Source: CAYMSF01 sp964392985 (GTDB lineage: Bacteria; Verrucomicrobiota; Lentisphaeria; Victivallales; Victivallaceae). Taken from it: 64,000 nt of DNA. The stretch spans positions 61,238 to 125,237 of the forward strand of contig CAYMSF010000002.1 in the NCBI GenBank assembly GCA_964392985.1, given 5' to 3'. Shown here piece after piece: positions 8,760 to 18,211 of the stretch. Each line of letters begins with the position of its first letter. Positions within the stretch are counted from its first letter, which is position 1. The notes under the pieces are model-generated. The model saw only the letters and a list, made by a program, of their open reading frames with translations, made no database searches and was not told where the DNA came from. Made by a program: the position numbers and the translations under genes.

Positions 8760-9887
8760 ATGATTATTAAACGTGAACTTGAAAAATCGATCAGACAGCG
8801 GTTGTTTAAAGGCAAAGCGATTATTGTTTACGGACCGCGGCAGAGCGGTAAAACTACACTGGTTGAACAGGTTACCCGGGACTATTCTGAATCCACATTG
8901 CTATTGAGCGGTGATGATCCGGATGTACGCGATTTGCTGTCTAATGCTACATCAACCCGGTTACAAGCATTTTTTGGAGCCATGCGGTTAGTTGTTATTG
9001 ACGAGGCGCAACGAATTCCAGGCATCGGGTTGACAATGAAATTGATTACCGACCAGTTAAAAGATATCCAGCTTATTGCCACCGGTTCTTCAGCGTTTGA
9101 ACTGGCCGATAAGACCAGTGAACCTTTGACCGGGCGAAAATATGAATTTCATCTCTACCCGCTTTCATTCCGCGAAATGGTTGCGGAGACGAATCTTCTA
9201 GAGGAGCGACGATTGCTTAAGCATCGTCTGGTATTCGGGATGTATCCGGAAATTGTAACTCATCCCGGAGAAGAGCAGGAGTTGTTGCGTCTGCTGGCAG
9301 GCAGTTACCTCTATAAAGATTTATTGATGCTTGAAGACATAAAAAAACCGGTACTGCTGGAAAAAATCATCCGGGCGCTCGCGTTACAACTTGGTTCAGA
9401 GGTGTCTTACAGCGAAATAGCTCAATTGGTCGGAGCAGACAATAAAACGGTGGAAAAATATATTGACCTGCTGGAAAAAGCTTATGTTATTTTTGTTCTG
9501 CCGGCATTCAGCGGCAATGCGCGGAACGAAATCAAAAAAGGGCGCAAAATATATTTCTATGACAATGGAATCCGGAATGCGGTAGTCAATAACTTTAGTC
9601 AAGTAGAGTCCCGCACCGATACCGGCGCATTGTGGGAAAATTATCTAATAACAGAACGACTGAAAAGTTTGTCCAATCGCGGTAGTTTTAAACGCCGTTA
9701 TTTTTGGCGAACCACAACACAGCAGGAAGTTGATTATCTGGAAGAGGCAGACGGTCAGCTTTATGCCTGGGAATTTAAGTGGAATGCCAATAATAAACTA
9801 TATATTCCCAAGTCTTTCAACTCCGCATATCCTCATGCAAAAATGAGTTTGACAACTCCCGGGAACTATGATGATTTCCTGCTTTAA
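8760..9887 (+). CDS. AAA-type ATPase with C-terminal DUF4143 (ATP-binding protein)
   Basis: The start MIIKREL at 8760 is chosen because a GGGA ribosome-binding site precedes it; an in-frame ATG at 8745 lacks one. The product (about 375 residues) has a Walker A motif GPRQSGKTT near residue 26 and a Walker B motif VVIDEAQ near residue 77. A winged-helix-like middle follows, and the DUF4143 C-terminus has a PD-(D/E)xK-like EVDYLE...WEFKW signature. Members of this large family are ubiquitous, often in variable copy number, and their physiological role is poorly defined. The gene is a lone unit flanked by palindromes upstream and a long inverted repeat downstream, which suggests it may have been acquired. 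Confidence 0.85.
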   Translation: MIIKRELEKSIRQRLFKGKAIIVYGPRQSGKTTLVEQVTRDYSESTLLLSGDDPDVRDLLSNATSTRLQAFFGAMRLVVIDEAQRIPGIGLTMKLITDQLKDIQLIATGSSAFELADKTSEPLTGRKYEFHLYPLSFREMVAETNLLEERRLLKHRLVFGMYPEIVTHPGEEQELLRLLAGSYLYKDLLMLEDIKKPVLLEKIIRALALQLGSEVSYSEIAQLVGADNKTVEKYIDLLEKAYVIFVLPAFSGNARNEIKKGRKIYFYDNGIRNAVVNNFSQVESRTDTGALWENYLITERLKSLSNRGSFKRRYFWRTTTQQEVDYLEEADGQLYAWEFKWNANNKLYIPKSFNSAYPHAKMSLTTPGNYDDFLL

Positions 9888-9906
9888 TATACACTATAAG
9901 TTCAAA

Positions 9907-10015
9907 AGATTGCAACCGCTTTGCGCCTCGTTTCTTGCGTTCGTGTTTTCTCGTTCCTTCTTCGGACGATAACCATTTGCCCGTCAGTCGGAACGAAAAA
10001 ACCAATCCGCAATCT
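9907..10015. repeat. Nested inverted repeat between convergent genes
   Basis: The outer arms AGATTGC (9907-9913) and GCAATCT (10009-10015) enclose inner arms TCGTTCC (9951-9957) and GGAACGA (9990-9996). The inner right arm continues into an A-run that pairs with the T-run before the inner left arm. The nested structure could be a bidirectional terminator for the converging ATPase and glycosidase genes, or a small non-autonomous element remnant. Confidence 0.45.
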
Positions 10016-10051
10016 AACTTATCTATGCGAGATATTTAGCTTTTCAGAGTA

Positions 10052-13000
10052 TTAGTCTCTGGCAATTTCAAAGAACGGAGTTGGTCCATGCTTTAATTTT
10101 GCGGTGTCAATCTCGATTTTTAATGAACCGTTCTCTACTTGCAATGGCAGAATCTCTTTGCGAGAACCGTCCATGCCTAACGCAAACAATTTCATACCAT
10201 CAAGCGACTCGGATTTTAGTGTTACATTCAATTTTCCGGTCTGCATCAGGATTGGGAGATTTCCGGACTTTAACAAGGTAATGCGATCGCTGGATAATTC
10301 CATGCCGGAATTGACGGCATCGGTGGCATAAATCAGAACGATTTTGGAACTTGAAGCAACCGGTTTGCCGTCAATTGCGCAGACCGCTACTGATGCCGGC
10401 ACCGTGGAGTTGATCACTTTCAGACAGCCAAGCGGTTCACTTTTGCCCGATTCCAGTGAAATTCCCTCTGTTCTGGCGGTTATGACCTTGATCAAGTTTT
10501 CCCTTGCACGCAAAGTAATTTCACCGGTATCGCTTTGGTATATCTCTTTGTCGGGATTGCTGATATTAGATTTCGGGAGTACCCCGTTTCCTTTGAGCGA
10601 TGCGACAAAATTAATAAGGTTGAACTTGGCATCTTTAGATTCAGCGACAGTCGCAGCCCAGGCGGTGCCTTTTACTTCGGAACCGCCGTCCGGACCAATT
10701 ACCATATCCGGCTTTGCCGTGATTTCGGGAATGGATGAAAGTTTTTTCAGGTCAGCAAATGCGATGGAGAATCCGGTCATGAGTGCGATTCTGGTTTGCG
10801 TTGAACTTATAGCTTTGTCACCGTTGCAGGAACTGTTGAGGTAACTGGCGGGGATGAGCAGTTCTACTGACTTTTCGTGACGTTTCACATCGCCGCGTTT
10901 ATAGAGGCAGGCAGAGATGAATTCATTCGCCATGGCCACCGGGTCATAAGCGGAGACAAAATCGAAATTACGTTCCACTTTCATTAAAACCGGATCACAA
11001 TGTACCATTGCCCCGTCAAAACCTTGAAAGGCGGCATAGGCGGCGAAGAGCAGTCCGTCTTCATGACGGTACTTATTCCAGAAACATTGTTTCTGTTCAG
11101 TATTAATGAAAGGACGGTCGGAAAAACGTGTCGCGTTGATGTCGCGCCAATAGCCACCGACATTCCCGACGGATGAATTTTGCACGCATTGTGAACCCGG
11201 GTTGACCGTGTCGGTAGGATGCGCAAAATAACCATTCATGGAAACAACCTCGCAATCTTGCCAACGGACAGCGGAACCCATCAGTTTTTTGTCAAAATTA
11301 TATTGACTGACGAGTCCCTTGTAACCGGTTTTTCTGATAACATCATTGCACCAGGAGAAACACTCTTCTGCAATGTTCTGGCGAAAAAGAATGAATTCGT
11401 TTGCGAAGAATCCATTGCCACGCACCGGCATCTTCATGGCATCAAAAGAAGCGTTTGCCGGTATGGATGAATCATTTGCGGTCGCAATAAGTTTTTCCAG
11501 CGTGCCGTATTTGGCTTTGAGCCATGCGCCCCACTTCTGTTCACAAAGTTGTAACGCATCACCTTTCAAATCCCCCAGCTTCAAAAAAGCGGTTTCCTGT
11601 TCGTTATAAGGTTCAACGACCGGTATGGCGGGTTCATCTTTCCACGCTTTGCCGGTATAGGGATTGACATGGTTGAGCAGATTCTCGGCACAGTCTTTCC
11701 AGCGGTTTCTGGTTTCGGGGTCACCGAGATACATTTTCATCTTTATCGAGTCTCTTTCGAGCCAACCTTTGCGTCCGTCAGCGCTGCCTACCCGGTATGC
11801 ACCGATGGAGACATAGGTATAAATTCCGTTTTTCTTCAGGCTGGCAACGAGCCAGTCGATATTGTCGAGTCTGTCCGGATTATATTGTCCGTCAACTTTG
11901 GCATCGCTGCCCATGAGGTAGTTATCGATGTAAAGCGGTCGGACCAGATCATAACCGCCCCGGCGAACGAGTTCGGCGTATTTAGCAATCTCTTGATGCA
12001 ACTGTGCTTTGGGTATATCGCCCATTTTCTTGATTGGCCAGAATGAATTATATCCGCGAAAATTGTGTGGCACATCCGGCGAATCCTCAAAAGCCAGATT
12101 ACCGGATTTGGCTGCGATCAACCGGCCATGTTTACCGGCGTGACCAGGTTTAAGCAGCCCGGTAAGGTCAAGGGCGCTTCCCGGTTTTACCTGAATGTCG
12201 GACATATCGATGACCTTCCATTCGTCGTTTGCAATGAACTTCAAAGTGCTCGGAGCCAGCGATATATCCCGTTGTGAAAGCGTAGCGCCGGCAACAATCC
12301 AGAGCGCTTTGCCATTACTCTTTAACTCAATTGATTTGACGTGGCGCGGTGTATCCGATAGCTCAAATTTGCTGAGGAAAACTCCGACATTTGCGTTTCC
12401 GCCACTCTTTCTTGCGACGACTTTGGCGTTGCTGATATCACCTGCAGCCCACCAGTCCATCAAATCTGTGCCGTTTTTTACCTCTTTGGATAGACTGCTG
12501 CCGTCATCAAAAACAGCGGTTATCGAACCGATGGCAGTACCATTGGGCTCTGCATTATAGCAACTGGTGTGAATCAGGTACAATCTGGTTGCAGACGGCA
12601 TCTCATTAGCAAAGTCGATTACTGCGGTTTTGCGGCCATTGCGCAGATTCTGATGGTCGAAACTTATGATAGCTTTGCCGCCGTTTTTCGCCGGGTCGAT
12701 AATTTTAAAGGGAATGCCTTCATAGTCATTGCGCAAGACATCGAAAGAACGCATATCGTTTTCCGGTCCCTGGTCAGACCAGCCGCCTTTACCGTCATTC
12801 GCGACTTCATCTTTGAATCCCATATTAGCCACGGCACTGAGATTCAACGGCATTGAGGCAGGAACTTTAATGCTGATATTCAAATCCAACTTGGTGTCAG
12901 TAATATCCTTTTCCCATTGTGTCGGCAGAAAACGCAATGATGCCCCGGTTCCGCCGAAAGCGCGGTCATCTTGAATATAGAACAGACATTTGCCGCTGAA

Positions 13001-13528
13001 TGTGACGTCAACACCACCCAGCACAATCGTAACCGTCTCAATTTTTGCCCGCGGCCACAAGATTGTTTTGCCGATTGTTCCAGGAATGCAAAAGCGTTTG
13101 CCGTCAATCATAACATCAGTGTCTCGTCCATTCATTGGAAGAGATAATATGAGCGTCAGCATATTAGCCGGTATGGCAGGATTGGCTTGTAAGCGGGAGG
13201 TGTATTTAATTGTCCCGGCGGAATCAGCGACAACACTCATATCAACTTTAAATTTTCCGGGAACGGTACGTAATTTCCACTCACCCTGCAGCATAAAATC
13301 AGCAGCCGTACGCCGGGGAAATCCTGCTGCCGGAGTGAAAAATTCCTGCTCAAATTTAGTGCTGTTCCACTCATGGTCAAAATAACCCCAGCGCAAATTG
13401 CTGTCCCCGATTTTTATTTCACCGGTCGGCGTGATTTTCATGATTGACGGCAGTTCCGCCGCAAAAGAAGTTGTTGAAATAATTACCGCGGATAATACCG
13501 CCAGCCATTTGCCCCCATTAAAATTCAT
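10052..13528 (-). CDS. Large secreted glycosidase-like protein (clan GH-A-like core with N-terminal beta domains)
   Basis: The start at 13528 (MNFNGGKWL) follows a GGAG site and opens a signal peptide ending near SFAA; an ATG at 13573 has no ribosome-binding site. The product is about 1,158 residues. The first 430 or so look like beta-sandwich modules. The remainder aligns along its length with the 745-residue protein at 34747-36984. The core has a GH-A-like pattern: the LDNIDWLVASLKKNGIY element, a candidate acid/base Glu in EPYNEQET (near 642) and a candidate nucleophile Glu in FINTEQKQCFW (near 810). These assignments rest on motif position only. It lies 98 bases behind the pseudopilin in a GntR-pseudopilin-enzyme module. 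Confidence 0.78.
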   Translation of the reverse strand: MNFNGGKWLAVLSAVIISTTSFAAELPSIMKITPTGEIKIGDSNLRWGYFDHEWNSTKFEQEFFTPAAGFPRRTAADFMLQGEWKLRTVPGKFKVDMSVVADSAGTIKYTSRLQANPAIPANMLTLILSLPMNGRDTDVMIDGKRFCIPGTIGKTILWPRAKIETVTIVLGGVDVTFSGKCLFYIQDDRAFGGTGASLRFLPTQWEKDITDTKLDLNISIKVPASMPLNLSAVANMGFKDEVANDGKGGWSDQGPENDMRSFDVLRNDYEGIPFKIIDPAKNGGKAIISFDHQNLRNGRKTAVIDFANEMPSATRLYLIHTSCYNAEPNGTAIGSITAVFDDGSSLSKEVKNGTDLMDWWAAGDISNAKVVARKSGGNANVGVFLSKFELSDTPRHVKSIELKSNGKALWIVAGATLSQRDISLAPSTLKFIANDEWKVIDMSDIQVKPGSALDLTGLLKPGHAGKHGRLIAAKSGNLAFEDSPDVPHNFRGYNSFWPIKKMGDIPKAQLHQEIAKYAELVRRGGYDLVRPLYIDNYLMGSDAKVDGQYNPDRLDNIDWLVASLKKNGIYTYVSIGAYRVGSADGRKGWLERDSIKMKMYLGDPETRNRWKDCAENLLNHVNPYTGKAWKDEPAIPVVEPYNEQETAFLKLGDLKGDALQLCEQKWGAWLKAKYGTLEKLIATANDSSIPANASFDAMKMPVRGNGFFANEFILFRQNIAEECFSWCNDVIRKTGYKGLVSQYNFDKKLMGSAVRWQDCEVVSMNGYFAHPTDTVNPGSQCVQNSSVGNVGGYWRDINATRFSDRPFINTEQKQCFWNKYRHEDGLLFAAYAAFQGFDGAMVHCDPVLMKVERNFDFVSAYDPVAMANEFISACLYKRGDVKRHEKSVELLIPASYLNSSCNGDKAISSTQTRIALMTGFSIAFADLKKLSSIPEITAKPDMVIGPDGGSEVKGTAWAATVAESKDAKFNLINFVASLKGNGVLPKSNISNPDKEIYQSDTGEITLRARENLIKVITARTEGISLESGKSEPLGCLKVINSTVPASVAVCAIDGKPVASSSKIVLIYATDAVNSGMELSSDRITLLKSGNLPILMQTGKLNVTLKSESLDGMKLFALGMDGSRKEILPLQVENGSLKIEIDTAKLKHGPTPFFEIARD

Positions 13529-13552
13529 ACCCGCTCCAAAAAGATTTAAAGG

Positions 13553-13608
13553 TTTATTGTCAATAAACTGCATTTTTATGGTTTGATGCGCGTTCCATTA
13601 ACGCGCAT
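13553..13608. promoter_or_regulatory. Two inverted repeats between pseudopilin and glycosidase genes
   Basis: TTTATTG-T-CAATAAA (13553-13567) and the hairpin ATGCGCGTT-loop-AACGCGCAT (13586-13608) lie in the 97-base spacer of the leftward operon. The second could form an RNA hairpin but is not followed by a T-run on the minus strand, so it is not a canonical terminator. A processing site or operator role is possible. Confidence 0.4.
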
Positions 13609-13625
13609 GACTTGCCTGTTCAGAA

Positions 13626-14429
13626 TCAATAATAATACCAACCGTCGTGTCTGGTCCACAAAGAACTGTCGTTGCGATAACCGACGGCTTGCACCCAGGG
13701 ACCGTAAATCGGACTGCCGGGATTGTTATACAACTGTTTCACCGCCGCTAATCCGTTGGCGCCGCCGGAGGCACGCGCGCCGACGACATGACCGTCAACA
13801 AAAACAGCGTTACATTCGGTCCTGCCCTGATGTGACGGCCAGGCAAGACTGGACGTGGCATCATAAGAGTTATTACACCACAGCCAACCGTTTGGAGAAT
13901 TATTCCCGGCGGTTACCTGAGTCATCTCAGCTTGCTCGACATACATGATGGTACGGGAAGCAGCACGGCACATTGATAGATTTGGCGCTTTATCCTGAGC
14001 GAGAAAATAGCGATTGGCGCCGTAATCACAGACACCCCAATTAGTCGAATCCAAAACATCAATTACCGAACTATTCCAGAACTGGGTATAATGGTCCGGG
14101 GTGGCGCCGCCGGTTCTGCGTGTTCGCGACGGACAGGTCAACAGTTTTTTGGTCACAAATTTTTCTTTGGCTAATACCCCCGGCCAATAACGGGGTTTGC
14201 CAGTGCTGTCTTTTACTTGCGCTGGAAGGAATAAATCTTTATAGGTGGAGAGGTAATTATGCATCCCCAGGCCCTGTTGCTTCATATTATTTTTGCAACT
14301 GGCGCTTCTTGAGGTTTCTCGCGCTTTGTTGAGCGCCGGGAGCAACATTCCTGCCAGAATCGCGATGATCGCGATCACGACGAGCAATTCGATTAATGTG
14401 AAATTCCGGTTTTGACGACATTGTTTCAT
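13626..14429 (-). CDS. Prepilin-type N-terminal cleavage/methylation protein (H-x9-DG pseudopilin family)
   Basis: This 267-residue protein starts with a short basic leader, then FTLIELLVVIAIIAILAG (Glu at +5 of the presumed mature protein). The single hydrophobic helix is followed by LLPALNKARE, the hallmark of type II secretion pseudopilin-like proteins expanded in Lentisphaerae and Planctomycetes. The C-terminal block SHQGRTECNAVFVDGHV matches the H-x9-DG signature of this family. The ATG overlaps the stop codon of the upstream regulator (ATGA), showing tight coupling. Such proteins probably sit in the inner membrane or cell surface after prepilin peptidase processing; their cargo is unknown. 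Confidence 0.88.
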   Translation of the reverse strand: MKQCRQNRNFTLIELLVVIAIIAILAGMLLPALNKARETSRSASCKNNMKQQGLGMHNYLSTYKDLFLPAQVKDSTGKPRYWPGVLAKEKFVTKKLLTCPSRTRRTGGATPDHYTQFWNSSVIDVLDSTNWGVCDYGANRYFLAQDKAPNLSMCRAASRTIMYVEQAEMTQVTAGNNSPNGWLWCNNSYDATSSLAWPSHQGRTECNAVFVDGHVVGARASGGANGLAAVKQLYNNPGSPIYGPWVQAVGYRNDSSLWTRHDGWYYY

Positions 14430-15508
14430 TTCAGGGCCTTCCTTTTTTGAGTTGATTTGAAAATTTCTGGTTCATAAATGGTAGATTTAAGCAATATTTG
14501 CCGTGTTTGTTTTGCCGATTCCGGACTGTTAATAGCCTCCAGCAGCATGTCCACAGCCAATATTGCCGCCTTGGCGACAGGCTGGATTATTACCGGCATT
14601 TCTTCACGGGCAGCCTCTGATTTGCCGAAAATATTATGGATTATTTGGACATCATTGCGATGTGTTAATTCCCGTTTAACGTGATTAAAATGTATCTCAT
14701 GACAACTCACGGCAGAAAAACAATGCTGGTTTTCAATGATTTTTTTCACCTCGGCATCAGTGAATCCGTCGGGATTGCAATTCCACAGCTGTTCCTGCCA
14801 TTTTACCTTGCGCTCGGCGAATGCCGCCATAGCACCGGCTTTTTTCAGTGTTTCCGCATCAACCGGATTTCTATTGATATATAAAATTTTCCTGTGGTGA
14901 TTATCGAGCAGGTATTTTGCAACGGTATAACCGCAATGGTAGTAATCTAAGGCGACAGTGTTGAACTCCGCACTGGAAAACGCCGGGAAAGTGCAAACAA
15001 CCGGTATGTTGCAGGATTTAAATATCCGGAGGACAGGAATATGTTTTGCTTCCGGTGACATCCAGATGATGCCGTCCAGTTTACTTTTGCTTAGTTGACG
15101 GGCTTCTGTTTCCAGGTTGTTGTTGAAGAAAATCAATCTGGAGATACAATTTTTCTCTCTCATCCGGTCATACATTTTTGCGGTCTGAGCCATGAAAAAA
15201 TTTTCAATAAACGTAGCCATTCCGTCAGCGTAAATCAAACCGATTGAGCGTTTTTTATCAAAACGAATACGAAAACTATCTACTATCTCCGGATGGATAA
15301 AAGTTCCAAGACTGGGACTTCGCACCAGCAGTCCCTCTGTAACAAACTGACTTAACGCCTTTCTCACTGTTGTCCGGCAAACACCGAAGACCTTGCACAA
15401 TTCAGCCTCTGTATCGATTTTAAGTGAGCCGCCGGCAATCTTGGCATTCGCTATAATGCCGAACACGTATTGCCGTATTTTCAGATATTGCGGGATTGCT
15501 TCACTCAT
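14426..15508 (-). CDS. GntR-family regulator with LacI-type sugar-sensing domain
   Basis: This 360-residue protein has an N-terminal winged helix-turn-helix of the GntR type (about residues 5-72, with TEAELCKVFGVCRTTVRKAL and the LLVRSPSLGTFI wing). A LacI/periplasmic-binding-protein-like domain follows (about 85-345, starting SIGLIYADG), as in AraR-type repressors. It probably senses a sugar released by the glycosidase-like product of the same operon. It is preceded by an AGGA ribosome-binding site, a perfect promoter (15563-15591) and direct repeats likely to be its own operator (15520-15548). It overlaps the pseudopilin gene by 4 bases. Confidence 0.88.
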   Translation of the reverse strand: MSEAIPQYLKIRQYVFGIIANAKIAGGSLKIDTEAELCKVFGVCRTTVRKALSQFVTEGLLVRSPSLGTFIHPEIVDSFRIRFDKKRSIGLIYADGMATFIENFFMAQTAKMYDRMREKNCISRLIFFNNNLETEARQLSKSKLDGIIWMSPEAKHIPVLRIFKSCNIPVVCTFPAFSSAEFNTVALDYYHCGYTVAKYLLDNHHRKILYINRNPVDAETLKKAGAMAAFAERKVKWQEQLWNCNPDGFTDAEVKKIIENQHCFSAVSCHEIHFNHVKRELTHRNDVQIIHNIFGKSEAAREEMPVIIQPVAKAAILAVDMLLEAINSPESAKQTRQILLKSTIYEPEIFKSTQKRKALK

Positions 15509-15519
15509 TTTTCAGTCCT

Positions 15520-15548
15520 GTAATACAAAGCCAGACAAAGTAATACAA
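15520..15548 (-). promoter_or_regulatory. Direct-repeat operator downstream of the gntR promoter
   Basis: The 9-mer TTGTATTAC (minus strand) occurs at 15520-15528 and 15540-15548, spaced 20 bases apart (two helical turns). A related TTGTACACC element lies further upstream near 15552-15560. The position between the -10 box and the start codon suits repression by the encoded GntR/LacI protein; AraR-type proteins recognise TTGTAC-containing boxes. Confidence 0.6.
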
Positions 15549-15562
15549 TGGTGTACAATGCT

Positions 15563-15591
15563 ATTATAACAGAAAATACCCGAATTGTCAA
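15563..15591 (-). promoter_or_regulatory. Perfect consensus promoter of the gntR-pseudopilin-glycosidase operon
   Basis: On the minus strand TTGACA (15586-15591) is separated by 17 bases from TATAAT (15563-15568). Both hexamers match consensus exactly, so a strong promoter held off by a repressor is likely. Confidence 0.88.
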
Positions 15592-15889
15592 TACATAATG
15601 TCAACAAAGGTTAATAATTCATCCGATTAATTTTATATCTGGAGATTATTCATACCATAGTTTTCGGGACGTTTGCGTTTTTATTAGAATAAGTTGTAAA
15701 GTGCAGGGTTATTGTATTCTTGTAAATTTGCCGCTAAACATTATATTTAATTGATGACATTTGTCTGAAACTTATGTATCCGGTACAGTAGAAAATTATT
15801 ATTTGTATCTATTGCACCGCATTTACTGTTCAAAATAAAGATGGAATTGTATATTTAATCAATAACAAAACAAATTAAGCGAGGCGCAG

Positions 15890-18163
15890 ATGAACAAATT
15901 ACACCATTTTACTAATCATGGCAGAAGCGTTGTCATCAACACTCCTTTCACGCCGAGAGCCTGGAAGAACTACCTGTGGAATTCTGACGGTTATCTGATG
16001 AGTATCTCCCAGCAGGGCGACGGCGAAAGCCGGTATTTGACTCCGAAGATGGAACTGTTGAATATGAGCGAAAAGCCCGGCCGGTATTTGTATGTGCGTG
16101 ATGATGAAACCAATGTTTCATGGAATCCCGGTTGCGGTCCGCTGTATACGTCGCTTGACAAGTTTGAATGCGAACATTCATTGTCCTATACGGAAATCCG
16201 TGCCGAAAAAGACGGCATCGCGTCTTCAGTTCTCTATTTTGTACCAACCCGCGGTTTGAAAGAGGTCTGGAAGGTAACACTGAAAAATCTCAGTTCCAAA
16301 GTTAGAAAAGTAAGCGTTTTTGCTGCGATTGAGATGGATTTGGCGGCAAATTTTGAGCAGCCGCGTTATTACGGCACCGCCGGTCTTTCAACGTTTACCT
16401 ATGAAGAAAAGATTAATGGTATTTACTGCTGGACAAATAATCCCTATGTGCCGCATGATAAGTTTAAGAGTTTTTTGGCTTCTTCTGAAAAAGTCAGCGG
16501 TTATGATTGCAAGGGCGAAGTTTTTCTGGGTGGTGACTCTACGGTTGCGCATCCGCGACTGCTGCTTGAGGGCAGAGACTGTTCCAACTCAAGTAACGTT
16601 TCGGCTAACCGGCTGGAAGTTTTGCAAAATAAAATTATTTTGCAACCCGGCGAAACCAGAGAGATTCTTTACACCCTCGGCTTTTGCAGTTCTCTCGATG
16701 ATGCCGCCACTACTGTTGCCGAGGTTTTTGCCAAAGGCTATTTAGATCGAGCCATGGCGGAAACTGACGCGTACTGGAATAAAATAATTGACAATTGCCA
16801 GATTGAAACGCCTGATGAAAAAGTCAACAATGTGATGAATGTCTGGGCTAAAAAACAGATGATTTTCTGTGGCGTCGGCAAAAAAGGCGTTCGCGATAAT
16901 ATGCAGATTGCCGACGGCGTACTGCAAATCTGGCCGGAAGGCGGACGCGCGGAAATACTGGATGTGTTAAGCCATCAGTTTAAAGACGGACATACCGTCC
17001 TTACCTGGTTCCCCTACGATGACACCTATTATTCCGACCAGCCGATATGGCTGGTTATGGGGGTAACCGGTTACATCAAGGAAACCGGGGATTATGGAAT
17101 TTTAGATGAAATTGTTCCTTATCAGGATGAAGGCAGTGATACTGTTCTGGCACATTTGAAGGCAGGTTTGAAATTAAAAGAGACCGATCTCGGACCGAAT
17201 GGCTTGTGCAAACTTCGCTTTGCCGACTGGAACGATGCCTTGAATGTTTATACCGATGATGACGCCGAATCAATTTTCGTAACGATGGGCCTGGGCTATA
17301 TGTTAAAGGAAATGGCGGAATTGACCTCCCGGCTCGGCGACAAGGAATTCGCCCGGAATTGCATGGAGAAACATGCGAAGTTAAAGCAACTGGTCAACGA
17401 AAAGGCCTGGACCGGTGAATATTACGCCATGGTATTGCATAAAGACGGTCGCCTCGGCGCCCCGGAAAGCGAAGGCAGCACGATTTATATCAATCCCCAG
17501 ACCTGGGCGATTCTCGGTGATATGATTCCGGAAGACAGATTGCCGCTCGTACTTAAAGCCATGGACGAAAAAATCGAACATGACTTCGGTCTGCCGGTCA
17601 ACTGGCCTCCCTATGAAAAACATAATTTCACCATCGGCAGAATGGGCGCATTCCCCTACGGTATCTATGAAAACGGTGGCGCCTATTGCCATGCCACCGG
17701 ATTCGGCATCGTTGCCAATGCGGCGATCGGCCGGGGCGAAACCGCAGTCAGATTGCTCAAAAAAATAATGCCGGACCATGAATTGAATCCGTCAACGCAA
17801 TCGGGCGCGGAACCGTTTGTCTTTACTAATTGTTATTTTACCCATCCCATGCGGTACGGTTGGTCAAACAATTCCTGGATGACCGGCACCTCCGCCTGGT
17901 GCTTTAAAGGACTGGTCGAAGGGGTATTGGGCGTAGAGCGCGGTTATGACGGCTTGACGTTAAGTCCATCTCTGCCGGCAAACTGGAAAGAGGGTAAAGT
18001 TATTAGAAAATATCGCGGCGCTACTTATTCCATAAAAATAGTCAACGCCAGTGGAACCGGGAATGGCAAGCCGGCAATTAAAGTTGACGGGAAGTCGATT
18101 TCCGGCAATGTTCTCCCGGTTTTCGCCGATGGCAAAACACACGAAGTCGAAGTGCTGGTTTGA
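15890..18163 (+). CDS. GH94-family glycoside phosphorylase (cellobiose/chitobiose phosphorylase-like)
   Basis: This 757-residue protein has the GH94 layout: an N-terminal beta-sandwich (about 1-270), a linker helix region, an (alpha/alpha)6 catalytic barrel (about 310-690) and a C-terminal beta-sheet. The general acid Asp is in ADWNDAL (near 445). Phosphate-site residues are visible in YCHATGFG (near 600) and TGTSAW (near 665). GH94 enzymes cleave beta-linked disaccharides with phosphate to give a sugar-1-phosphate. There is no signal peptide, so it acts in the cytoplasm on imported disaccharide. Substrate preference (Glc-Glc, GlcNAc-GlcNAc or other) cannot be read from sequence alone. It diverges from the GntR operon and has a GAGG ribosome-binding site. 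Confidence 0.86.
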   Translation: MNKLHHFTNHGRSVVINTPFTPRAWKNYLWNSDGYLMSISQQGDGESRYLTPKMELLNMSEKPGRYLYVRDDETNVSWNPGCGPLYTSLDKFECEHSLSYTEIRAEKDGIASSVLYFVPTRGLKEVWKVTLKNLSSKVRKVSVFAAIEMDLAANFEQPRYYGTAGLSTFTYEEKINGIYCWTNNPYVPHDKFKSFLASSEKVSGYDCKGEVFLGGDSTVAHPRLLLEGRDCSNSSNVSANRLEVLQNKIILQPGETREILYTLGFCSSLDDAATTVAEVFAKGYLDRAMAETDAYWNKIIDNCQIETPDEKVNNVMNVWAKKQMIFCGVGKKGVRDNMQIADGVLQIWPEGGRAEILDVLSHQFKDGHTVLTWFPYDDTYYSDQPIWLVMGVTGYIKETGDYGILDEIVPYQDEGSDTVLAHLKAGLKLKETDLGPNGLCKLRFADWNDALNVYTDDDAESIFVTMGLGYMLKEMAELTSRLGDKEFARNCMEKHAKLKQLVNEKAWTGEYYAMVLHKDGRLGAPESEGSTIYINPQTWAILGDMIPEDRLPLVLKAMDEKIEHDFGLPVNWPPYEKHNFTIGRMGAFPYGIYENGGAYCHATGFGIVANAAIGRGETAVRLLKKIMPDHELNPSTQSGAEPFVFTNCYFTHPMRYGWSNNSWMTGTSAWCFKGLVEGVLGVERGYDGLTLSPSLPANWKEGKVIRKYRGATYSIKIVNASGTGNGKPAIKVDGKSISGNVLPVFADGKTHEVEVLV

Positions 18164-18211
18164 GTTTGATTGGAGAAAAAGACTCCGGCGGATTGTAGTT
18201 GCAAAACACGT

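Larger units (their letters stand above)
15509..15889. other. Divergent intergenic region between gntR and GH94 genes
   Basis: This 381-base AT-rich region contains the leftward promoter and repeats of the GntR operon at its left end. A GAGG ribosome-binding site lies just before the rightward GH94 gene at its right end. No obvious consensus promoter for the rightward gene and no reading frame were seen. Confidence 0.6.
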
